From Auricularia sp. M13 (lineage: Eukaryota; Basidiomycota; Agaricomycetes; Auriculariales; Auriculariaceae), in assembly GCA_037042915.1 (NCBI GenBank), contig CM073193.1:2852001-2916000 (forward strand): a stretch of 64,000 nucleotides of DNA. The letters run 5' to 3'. The notes under the pieces were generated by a model, which did not search any database, was not told the DNA's origin, and saw nothing but the letters and a program-made list of their open reading frames with translations. Positions within the stretch are counted from its first letter, which is position 1. Each line of letters opens with the position of its first letter. Positions 54,946 through 64,000 of the stretch are shown in pieces. A program made the position numbers and the translations under genes.

Positions 54946-56021
54946 TTATCCCTTGTTGTCCGAGTCCGATGCAGTTTCTGGTGTGAGATACGCAATCTCG
55001 GTCTTGGATCCCAGTCCTCGCCAGCGCGTTACACCCGGCTGGGCCTGCGAGCCCTCGATCTCAGCGAGCGCCTGGGCGACAAAGGCAGTGTCGGTCAGAG
55101 GGGTCAGGTCGCGTTTATCCGTCAGTCGCTGGAAGGGACATATGAGCATGCGTGCAAGGGCGCAAAATGAGGAGCAAAAGACGTGCGCGTTTGACAGAGT
55201 TGTAGGGCGCTTCCCAGCCTGCGGTCTCTCTGACGACGACTGGCGGGTCTGAGGCAAAGTTGTGGTAGAGCCGGGTGTCGTGCACGCGGAAGAGCACGTT
55301 GTCGACGCGCAGGCAGAAGCGGACGAGGACGAAGAGGAAGGTCGGCATGACGCGCTGATCGATAAGATAAGCTGGGTGAGATCTGAGAGACGGGACGGGA
55401 CGGGACGCACGACGCGCGCCAGGACGGACGAGGCGCCGTTGTCGTGCAGCTCGTCCTCGAAGAGCGGCGTGTGGGCGTAGTACAGGATCGGGTCGCGCCG
55501 CGTGAGCTCGGCCATGGGGATCGCGTGCGCCGGGTTCGCCGGGTCCGCGGGCTGCCAGGCGGCGGCGCCGTGGCCGGCGTAGGCGGTGGTGTACGTCCAG
55601 TCGTACGGCTTCGTCTCGACCGTCTGCGGCATCGGCGTGCTCGAGTTCGGGTCTGTCCTGGCGCGCGTAGTCAGGCCAGCCACGCGGATGGTCGCCCCGG
55701 CGCTGATTACCTGCTCTTCAGCCACGCGTCGGCGTACCCGACCCGCACGCCGCCGTCGCCGTCTCCCAGGGGGCCGTTCTTGACGCCGCGCAGGGCGCCG
55801 AGCGTGGTGAACGCGTAGGACCAGCCAGAGGCGAGATGCGTGAGCGTGAGCGAGTTCGAGCCGAACGTCATCTCGGGCAGCGGGAAGCCGAGCTGGGCCT
55901 GCAGCTCGTCGAGCTGGGCGGCGTTCGAGATCGGGTATGTGAGCGTGGAGACGCGCCAGCCGGCGTGCTCGACGCTGTGCTCGACGTCCGTCTTGGTCAC
56001 TTTCGGCTCGGGGGCTGCCAT
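54946..56021 (-). CDS. TIP41: TIP41-like PP2A-pathway regulator
   Basis: Regulator of type 2A phosphatases through Tap42/alpha4 and TOR signalling. Four exons (55711-56021, 55411-55657, 55187-55354, 54946-55128) give 302 residues. Motifs: GWRVSTLTYPISNAAQLDEL, LGFPLPEMTFGSNSLTLTH, WSYAFTTLGALRGVKNGPL, GVRVGYADAWLKSR, PYDWTYTTAYAGH, RRDPILYYAHTPLFEDELHD, NGASSVLARVRVMPTFLFVL, LRVDNVLFRVHDTRLYHNFA, RETAGWEAPYNSVK and DLTPLTDTAFVAQAL. Intron 2 contains a (gggac)n run. The last intron has no usable GT donor; a GC donor (AAACGC|gcacgt, 58 nt) gives the perfect family join VKRRLTDKRDL. Divergent from the dynein gene, 70 bp between start codons. Confidence 0.95.
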
Positions 56022-56091
56022 CGAGCAAGTGCAAACGCGTCGCGTGCGGAGTTGAATCCGAGTTCTGCCAGTACCAGTGCCAGCCACTGCG

Positions 56092-58123
56092 ATGAGCGAC
56101 GAGCGGCCAGAGTCGCCGCCCGCAGAGCTATGGTCGTCCATCCTCGACTCGGTCTCGTCCACGCGCTCGATCCCGTCTAAGCAGATTCTGCTGCTCGGCG
56201 AACCGGGAACGGGCAAGTCCTCCATCGCCGCCGCGCTGCTGCACAAGTCCCTCGACTCCCACCAGCCCTCGTCCCCAGACTTTGCCCTGGGATACGACTG
56301 GGCCGACGTCAAGGACGACGCAGAAGAAGGTGCGTCTGTACCCAGCTGACAAGGCACTTGCTCAAAGCCGCGCCTCGCAGACACCCTCGCGCGCCTGTCC
56401 GTGCTCACAGTCCCGTCATCCGCACATGCCTACCTTTCGCTTGTCCCGCATTTTCTACCTCCAAAGACTGCGCTGCCCCATACGCTGGTTATGATCCTCC
56501 TTGACTGGACAAAGCCCTGGTCGTTCATGGAGCAACTCGAGAAATGGCTCTCATATGTCGAGAAGTGGGCAAAGGGCGACGGATCGCGCGAACTCGACGT
56601 CGTACGAGAAGAGTGCCGTGAACGATGTACGTGCCATATGTCCAGCTTGGGTGCTATCCACTTACTCGCGCCTCATAGTGCAGTCTCATTTGCAGCACTA
56701 CACCGAGCCCTCACTTGAACCAGCACCGCTTGCGAGCAGTTCCTTAGCGGGATCCACGTTATTACCATTGGGCCAAGGAACCTTGACGCACAATTCTGCA
56801 GGAGTTCCTATCATCGTTGTGTGCACAAAGGCAGACTTGATCGACGAGTCGCCTGAAGGGCTCAACGCGGGGCCCAGCGGCATGGGCGGTATGGTCAAGG
56901 GCAAAGGCAGCGAATGGGAAGAACGCACCGACGCCGTCATGCAGGTTCTGCGAACGATCTGTCTCAAATGCACGTCCTTTCATTCGCGTGTTCGTTGGGT
57001 AACCCATGCTCATCAGCTACATACCAGACGGCGCAGGACTCTTCTACACGACGCAGCAGCCCGCAACGCTGCAAACGCTGCGGCAGTACGCGCTGCATCT
57101 CCTCTTCGCGCCGCCCGCGCCCTCGCTCAGCGCGAATGCGTCGAGCGAGCCCGTCGCGCCGACGCGCAACCCCTTCCCGTTCACGCACAAGCCAAACACG
57201 CTCGACCGCGACCGCATCCTCGTCCCGGCTGGCTGGGACTCGTGGGGCAAGATCTCCGTGCTGCGCGACGGCTTCGAGGCTGTGCGCTGGGGCGACGCGT
57301 GGGAGCTCGACCTCGACGCGCTCGAGCCGCCGCCGGCGGCGCCATCGCCATGTTCCGCGACATCGTCGGGCCCGACCGCAGTGCAAAGGTGCGTGCGCCC
57401 CGTATAACTTCTTCCTCGTGCAATGCACGAGCTCTGACTCGTTGTGCTGCAGCCCCCGCCGCTCCCCGAGCTCATCCAGCCGATACCGGAACAGCAGTTC
57501 CTCGCAAAGCACTACGAGGCGCTCTCCAAGGACCCCGAGCGCGACCCGCGCGCGACCTTCCGCTCGCAGGCCGCCGCGGCGACCACCAACGGCGTGGGCA
57601 ACCTGCACGGCGCCGCCGCGCACGGGCCGACGGGCGTGGTGGGCCCGATGGGGCCCTCGTCCTTCAACCTGCCGAACGTCGAGCGCGCGCTGGTCGAGAT
57701 GGAGTCCGCGAACGACAGCACGAGCGCGTCGGGCGCTGGCTCGGGCTCGCGCAGCAGTCGCCCGGCGAACGCGGCGCCGCGGCGTGGGGTGCGCTCTTCA
57801 TATTTCCCGTGTGCGAAGCGGCTGACGCGAGTGTGCAGCAAGCCGACGCGCGCAGCAACCCGCTCGCCTCCGTCCTCCCCAACATGGCAGGCCGCAGCGG
57901 CCAGCCAGCGTCGCCCATCACCGCGGCGCGGCCGGGCGGAGACCTCAGCACACCGCAGACCCACGAGGTCCTGCAGAACTTTTTCCAGAGCCTGCTCGTC
58001 AACAAAAACCGCAACCCGGGGCTATCGAGCAGCCAGGGCTCTACTGGTGGCGGCGGTGGCGGCGGAGGCGGAGGGACGAACTCTGCGTCAACGCCGAAGC
58101 AGGAGGATGCCAAATCGCCATGA
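56092..58123 (+). CDS. Cytoplasmic dynein light intermediate chain
   Basis: Cargo-adaptor-binding subunit of cytoplasmic dynein 1, with a Ras-like G domain. Six exons: 56092-56329, 56381-56626, 56679-56969, 57028-57388, 57453-57788, 57839-58123. P-loop ILLLGEPGTGKSSIAAALL; FALGYDWADV; HTLVMILLDWTKPWSFMEQL; PIIVVCTKADLI in the guanine-specificity position; LRTICLKYGAGLFYTTQQ; VPAGWDSWGKISVLRDGF; then LPELIQPIPEQQFLAKHYEA and a C-terminal helix VLQNFFQSLLVNKNR expected to bind activating adaptors. Intron 3 needs a GC donor (CAAAT|gcacgt) to yield KYGAG. One base is missing in the CCG/GGC block near 57335, before AIAMFRDIVGPDRSAK; the exon sum lacks one base, in agreement. Confidence 0.94.
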
Positions 58124-58364
58124 GTCGGGAGGGGGAGCCGTTTGCTATGTATCTAGAGTTTTTCCCTTCGCATACAGGAGTTTCTTCATGTCACGATCAT
58201 GATGCCATTACTGCAAAACTGGAGAGAATCTGAATACTACATAATCGCCGAGATCATACGCATGTAAGCAACTGCAATCCAAAGAGTGAGAGTAGGAGGG
58301 TCGGGACGCGTAAGTATACACAGAGGAAACGATCCAGGTCCAAGGGCAGTCAGTCGCCGCCGCG

Positions 58365-61300
58365 CTAACGACGTATGGGCCCGGGCTGCTTCTGCCTCAT
58401 CTGTGCGAGCGTCGGGCTCATGGGCCGTGCGGCAGCAGCAGCAGTCGACGCAGATGCAATGGAAGCCAGCCGGCCATGCGTCTCGGGCAATGAAGGAGGG
58501 CCACGGGCTCTCGGCCCCCCAAGCTGGCCCACCGACTGCGCGATGGGATTGAGCGGCGACAGCGCAGGTGGCCGAGCGCGGCCGCCGGTGTCGATGGGAG
58601 GCGGCAGCATTTGGACGCTCTCGCCTGTCACTCTGCGCCGCGACGCGGGCCGCGAGTTATTCGACATGTACGACCTGTCTGTGGCTGCATTGGTGATCGA
58701 GGCGAACGCGGAGTCGCCTATCGCGGGCCCGTTCCCACTGCTGCTGTTGAAATCTTGTCTGCGCGCCTTCTCGTGCTTCATCTGTACAGCGCGGAAATGG
58801 TTGAGCAGCTCTTGCCATTTGATGTCCTCCTTCACGATCTTGGACCGCGCAGAGGCCGCGACTGGGGGAGGCGGCATCGTCGCACTGCAAGACTGTTAAC
58901 TCGGATAGCAATAGCAATGATGTGTTCTGCTCACGCGCGGGGTGCGATATGTAAAAAGCCCATAGAACTAACTGCGTTCAGTCGGTTTCTCAACGACACA
59001 AACGCAGTGCTCTGAGGGAGCGTCATCAAAAGCCCATAGAGGCACTTGAACAGGAATGGATGCTTCTCCGGCTCCAGCAGCTGGAGTCGAAGGTCTAGAG
59101 GAGTTTTCAGCATTGGTCTCTGAAGAGTATTGATGGGGCTCACAGGTAAACACGGGAGACTCGATGAGCTGGACCAATTTGTCAATCTGCACAAGCAATT
59201 GCACAGTAATCTCTAGGTCCGCGCTGAGGGTCCCATCAGTAAGGAAACAGTGGACTCGAGACTGAGCAAAGCTAACAATATCAGCAACAGGTTCGACGCA
59301 TGCTCATATGCTTGAGCCAGTAGGCATAACGCGAACACGGCGACCGGATTGTGGCACCATGACCGATACAGGGCAATGAAGAATGATTGACCTTCCTGTG
59401 AGGCAGTCAGTATCCATTCGTCACGACAGTAGCAGCAAAACCGTGGATTTCAGGCGCTTCCGACAATCTGACAGTTCGGGAGCCGTGATCAGGATGAGGT
59501 TGAGTTTCTGCACGATGACGCTGGCAAATTCCAGGTCCTGTTACTCGTCAGTTGACATTTGCATAGGATGTCAAAATAACCTACCTCTTCCCTCTCCAGT
59601 ATCTCGGAGAATGTGCGATATATTCGTTCCGCGCCTAAGCTGGTACAGAGTTGCCGTATGATCATGCTGCCGCGCGTATCAAGCAATTGTCTGTCGGTGC
59701 TGAACAGCTCAAGCAGGTTGGCCATGAAGAACTTGAAGTAGCCTTCCTCCGAACTGAGTGATATCTGCGCAAGCAGCTGCAAGTCGTGTCTGACAACCTG
59801 GGTGCCAAATGAGCACTTATTCGGAGAGCCTGTCATGGGCGCAATACCTTCTCCTTGTCGTCGGATAATATCTTGAGCAGGAGAGGAAAGTTCCGTCATC
59901 CATAGCCAAAATCTGACAGAGGGTCAGTATGACATGTAACGAAGCTGGTAAAGTCCATACCTTTCTCGGTGCCTTTTGCTGCAGCATCATCAACCACCGC
60001 AACGCCGCGACCTTGGTCTCCTCATGGTCGCTCAAGAACTGAACGGTCAGTGCAGACACAGTGGCCTGGTAATCGAATGGGTCGCCCTGGTCCGGCGACG
60101 ATGTCCGTGCTGCCGCAGCTGTCTGCGGGAGGTTCAATGATGAGACAGGCGATTCCGGTCGGCTATGTGTTGTTGAGCTGTCGAGAGTCTCGGCAGAGAC
60201 AGCTGACTGTATGGTGTTGGTGCGCGACTTCGGCACAGGGATCGAGGAGGCGCGTTCGCCGTTCGGCGGGGAGGGCGCGTCCTGTCCGGGTTCGGGTGTC
60301 CGGACTTTGTTGCGGTCGCGCTCGCGAGCCATCAAAGGCTGCGATTGAATCGGCTGGAGCGGAGGCGAGGATGGTACGACGTTGATGTTGCGCACGGAAG
60401 AGGCTGCTGAGCCTGGCGGGGGAAGTGTAGAAGCTACAGGCACAGCAGGTAGCTTCTGTATTACAGCGAACAAATGCTGGTTGGCGTGAACTGCGGCCTC
60501 TTGTATTGGCTTGAATTCATGAGCAATACTCGAGAGGATGACCGTGATGAGCCGCGGGGTGAATGGCATCATGACGTCCTCTGCGAATTCAAGGAGTGCA
60601 GATATCCATTCGAGGGCCATGTGTTGTTGCTCGATATTCGGTTCTGGGTGAGTGTTCAGTTTGAATAGGCAGATGGCGTTATGCTCACGATTGGGATCTC
60701 GCGGAATTTCGAGTTGCCGGATGAGAATCTCAACGATTGCACCGTAGTCAACTTTGACGCCCTGGCCTGGTACCCAGGCTAGAATGAAGGGAGGGACGGA
60801 GGTCAGATGCGTGCGACGCAAAAGACGTTCATTCGCACCTCCAGTATCACGGTAGTCATCATCAAGCTCGTCGCGCACAGGGGACACCGTCTCGCTACCA
60901 CCTTTCACGCGCTCGTCACCTTCGGGAAGGAAGGCGCCTCGCTCTGGGGCCAGAGTAGCAATATCCGGCAGCTTCTCGTTGTCGCTGTCTGCTCTACGTG
61001 TGCTCTCGGCAATATCAGCGGCTTTGCGTGCCCTCGACTTCTGGTCCTGCGTGCGCTGGACAAATGCCACAGTGCGCATCTCGCGCAGGAACTCTGCCAG
61101 CAAATTCTCCGTCGCCGTGCGCACGTCTGCGCTCGGGTCGGACAGGTATGACCTATTAGTCCTATCGTCAATGTCGATTCACAGTGCTTGGCGAGCAAAA
61201 CGCACAATAATCCCTCAAGAATGTCGGGCAGGAAGGAAATGAGCTCCAGGTCCGGCACAGAATCGAGGAGACTGATCCACGAGACCAAGAAACTCCTCGT

Positions 61301-62165
61301 GAACGGGTTGATGACCTTGATGCGCTCCGAGAGCAATGGGATGAAGCGCGCGAGCGAGAACGCCTTCTTCGTGGCGCCATTAGGGGCGGTGATGGCGCCG
61401 TTCTTGTCGAGCTCGTCGCCGGCAGGCACGACGACGCCGCGCGAGAACGCGTCCTCGTACTGTTTGCGCGCCTTCTCCGTCACCTGGAACTGCGGGACGT
61501 AGACCGCCGCGGACTCGGCGACGATGTCCTTGAGCAGGCGGTCGAGCAGCTCGGCGCCGTTCTTGACGGAGGCCTCGTTGTCAGCCGCCAGCTGAGGTGA
61601 GGGCCGTCAAAATTGAATTGAATAGATAGTACGCGACTACGCACGCGGGAGAGGGCATCGAATATGGGGTTAAAGTAGACAAGGACCTCGCCCTTGGAGA
61701 CCTTGCATATATTGTACATGCTCTCGCACGCAAAGTAGCGGATGCGCGTCTCGGCGTCGGAGAAGCACGAGAGCAGCGGCTCGAGGAACTTGTCGGCGTA
61801 CTGCGCGACGTCGACGCCGAGCGCGATGGCCGTCGCCGCGAGGCCGATGAGCCCGCCGTTGCGGATGTGCAGCGCGTTGCCGGGCGTGTTGAAGATCTCG
61901 ACGAGCTGCTCGATGATCTGGTTTATCTTGCCCGTGTCGCCCTGCTGCATGCACTCGCGTATCACCCTGCGCCGCCGCCGCCGTCAGTGCCAGCGCCCAA
62001 GCACGCAACGCCCAGCGCCCAAGCAAGCACGCACTTCTCCAGGTCGAGCGCAGACGCCTTGCGCTTGTCGTACATCTTGTCGCACAGTCCGCGCGTGATA
62101 GTGGCGTCTGCGGCGGCCCTTTCGTCAACGCTGCGTTAGCCAGCGACCTAGCACGGCGCACCCAT
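58365..62165 (-). CDS. VAC14: VAC14, scaffold of the PI3P 5-kinase complex
   Basis: HEAT-repeat scaffold holding Fab1/PIKfyve and Fig4 on vacuole/endosome membranes to make and turn over PI(3,5)P2. About ten exons. N-terminal HEAT repeats: [97 protein letters not shown]; middle [20 protein letters not shown] and [20 protein letters not shown]; second HEAT block around [20 protein letters not shown] and [17 protein letters not shown]; Fig4-binding C-terminal domain [40 protein letters not shown] and [20 protein letters not shown]. The tail (58365-58877) is disordered. The start is uncertain: ATG 62165, a 43-nt intron and perhaps a one-base deletion give the best N-terminus. Confidence 0.92.
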
Positions 62166-62472
62166 GGCTGCGACACGTCCCAGTAATACAGCTCAAGAGA
62201 AAGAGAGACGTGAGCTACAGAGCCGCGCCGTACGGCCTGAGCGAACGAGCACCAAAGGCGGTCTGCGAAGTGTTGCGGCTGAAGCGACGTCCAGTGGTCG
62301 TCTGCTCCCGGCTGCGCGGCGCTAAGCGCGCGCTGACGCGCATGAGCCCTGCCCAACATTCCGTTGTCCGAGGCTACAATTATGGAAAGAAGATATGTAG
62401 ATAAAGATACATCGATGTCCTCCTCGGCCTGGCGTGTGGAGGTGTGTATGGGTGTGCAAATGTGCGATGTGG
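62166..62472. other. Intergenic between AFG1 and VAC14
   Basis: 0.31 kb, 3' of AFG1 and 5' of VAC14, both on the minus strand. CA/TG-rich repeats (tgtgtatgggtgtgcaaatg near 62445) and a pyrimidine tract before the VAC14 start are visible. No gene seen. Confidence 0.5.
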
Positions 62473-64000
62473 TTAGTGGTGTGTCTTGTACTCCTGCTCC
62501 TCCTCCTGCTCATGCGAGTCGCTCGTCAGCTCAGCCCACTCCTTGGTGCCCATCTGCACCAGTCTGGAACATGCGCGGGCAAACGCAAATAGTTCCTCCT
62601 CGCCGGAGAAAATGGAAGTGTGCCCGATAATGCTCTCGTTCAATCCCTGCAGATTAATGATTACTAAACCTGCTTCATCTCTAGAGGATATACAACGCAC
62701 CAGGTCATCCATTACACTGCGCAGGTGATCAGAGACTCCACCCGATTGTTCAGACTTGTCGTCCGAAAATATTTGGTATATGGGGACCTCCGAACTGGTG
62801 AAGAGCTTTGTCCGGCTCTCGTAGCACGCTAGAAGTGACATGAGTGCTCTATTTTCACGGACAGCTCAATCGAGCTCACCATCTATGAAGGTGATGAACC
62901 TCCTCGCCATGTCCTTATGATTCAAGCCCATCTTCGGCACCTCCGTCACGAAGATGGTCTTGAACGTCCGCGTCACCTCAAGATAATCCGCGGCACTGAG
63001 CGGCTGCCCGCAAAGCTCCTTGAAGTTGAATCGCGCAACCTGGCTGGTACTTTCGGGCACGATGAGGTTGCGTCCCCATATACGCAGTGGGCGGTTGGTG
63101 ATTGGCGGGTCGTCCGGGTCGCTGGTGAGGGCCTCGAAAATCTTGTCAATCTCGCGCCGGTTGGCCTCGCTCAGAGGGAAGAAGTAGACATGCGACAATG
63201 CGCGCGGGACACGGCGGTAGTCGATGCCTTGACCGAGGTCCACGACGTCGAACCGCGACTTGAGCAGCTCGATGCACGGAATGAAGCTGCCGCGTTGAAT
63301 GCCGTTCTTGTAGAGATCATCTGGATGGCGGCTGGAAGGCGGCGTCAATGCCAATGCAAATATGAGCGACAACAAAGATGTGCGCGCACTTGGAGGTCAT
63401 GACGCATACAACGCCGAATTGCAGCAAGCATTCCATGAGCCGCCGCAGGATCATGGCGTCGACGATGTCTGTGACCTAAGGCCTGCTTAGAAGATGATAA
63501 TGGAGGTGTGATGCTGCTCACCTGGAATTCATCCAGACACAAAACCGTTGCCTCGTTCGCTAAATCGCGCGCGACGAGCAATATCGGGTCTTCGATGCCC
63601 GTTTCGCCTTCCTGCACCTTGAGCGCATGCACGCGCTTATGCACGTCGATCATGAACGCGTGGAAGTGCACGCGTCGTTTGCGGCGGATGTTGTGGGGCA
63701 GGGTGTTGAAGAACAGGTCCATGAGCATCGACTTGCCGGTGCCGACGTCGCCGTAGAGGTAGAGCCCGCGCGGCATGTCCTCCTCTGGGACGGCCACGGT
63801 CCTGTTGCCGTTCGGGTGCAGTAGACGGTAGAACTGGCGCAGCAACGATGTCAGCGGGCGCTAGCAGATGGGGCAAGCTCGACGCACAAATGAATGGTGG
63901 GTCTCTATGGGCGGTATCTCCGGCGGGTTGTACGACTGTAGACGGGTATGCAGCGCCTGCAGCCTGTCGATAATCTGCATCTGGTGCGAGTCCTCGCGCA
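62473..64000 (-). CDS. AFG1: AFG1-like mitochondrial AAA+ ATPase (5' part outside window)
   Basis: AFG1/LACE1 family ATPase of the inner mitochondrial membrane, involved in turnover of unassembled respiratory subunits. The 5' end is cut by the window edge. Visible: HQMQIIDRLQALHTRLQSYN near 63950, a 54-nt intron, FYRLLHPNGNRT, Walker A GLYLYGDVGTGKSMLMDLFF, HFHAFMIDVHKRVHALK, Walker B TVLCLDEFQVTDIVDAMILR, sensor region VVCVMTSNRHPDDLYKNGIQ with GSFIPCIELLK, LIVPESTSQVARFNFKELCG, FITFIDACYESRTKLFTSSE and the end EELFAFARACSRLVQMGTKE. The 54-nt intron after SVMDDL is a multiple of three without a stop and so reads through as 18 extra residues if not removed. No frame break seen. Confidence 0.95.

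Noticed and set aside
1-64000. tRNA, rRNA, CRISPR arrays, LTR or DNA transposons
   Set aside because: No cloverleaf with A/B boxes, no spaced direct repeats, no integrase, transposase or reverse transcriptase motifs, and no LTR-like TG...CA pairs were seen on reading; a tRNAscan or RepeatMasker run would settle this.

Overview
The window is eukaryotic nuclear DNA from a filamentous basidiomycete, most likely an Agaricomycete. Genes are dense and GC-rich on both strands, and most are cut by 40-75 nt introns with CT(A/G)AC-like branch sites. The proteins match fungal families: a Git3-like GPCR, Gpi2/PIG-C, Bem1, a PxY-bearing alpha-arrestin, Vac14 and a fungal Btz-domain protein. I see no CRISPR array, phage, insertion sequence or rRNA/tRNA gene.

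Layout. 0-2.3 kb: a weak hypothetical gene and a deleted remnant of an orphan family whose two larger copies lie at 47.4-50.6 kb. 2.7-4.2 kb: a GPCR. 4.3-6.1 kb: mostly no recognisable gene. 6.2-14.0 kb: a Ser/Thr-rich membrane protein, RhoGDI, a Cdt1-like licensing factor, PIG-C and an intronless S58 (DmpA) peptidase. 14.5-20.9 kb: an MFS transporter and an alpha-arrestin, divergently paired, bracketed by two diverged direct repeats of about 0.65 kb. 21.4-26.4 kb: Bem1, ribosomal protein eS25 and a Gfo/Idh/MocA oxidoreductase. 27.2-31.0 kb: a large membrane protein of unknown function. 31.7-34.4 kb: THO3/TEX1 and an epoxide-hydrolase-type enzyme, with start codons only 30 bp apart. 34.9-42.4 kb: a protein with an H2A-like histone-fold segment, a three-finger C2H2 protein and a long Gln-rich protein whose stop codon abuts the start of the C2H2 gene. 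42.5-47.1 kb: NDUFAF5, DBP5 and RRS1. 50.8-58.1 kb: TFIIB, a Btz/CASC3-type protein, TIP41 and dynein light intermediate chain. 58.4-64.0 kb: VAC14 and the 3' part of AFG1. Most are housekeeping genes with no operon logic; head-to-head pairs with 30-150 bp spacers are frequent.

Two technical features shape the annotation. First, at least a dozen genes show an apparent single-base deletion (rarely an insertion) that moves a clearly conserved reading frame, so several true CDSs are not contiguous in any frame; this looks like uncorrected long-read error more than biology. Second, several introns use GC-AG borders and several are multiples of three without a stop, so simple ORF reading misplaces exon ends. 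The most interesting biology is the repeat-flanked transporter/arrestin pair, the orphan gene family, the histone-fold protein, the possible Gln-rich/C2H2 fusion and a 5-nt micro-exon in TFIIB. All functions are inferred from remembered family motifs, not from a search.
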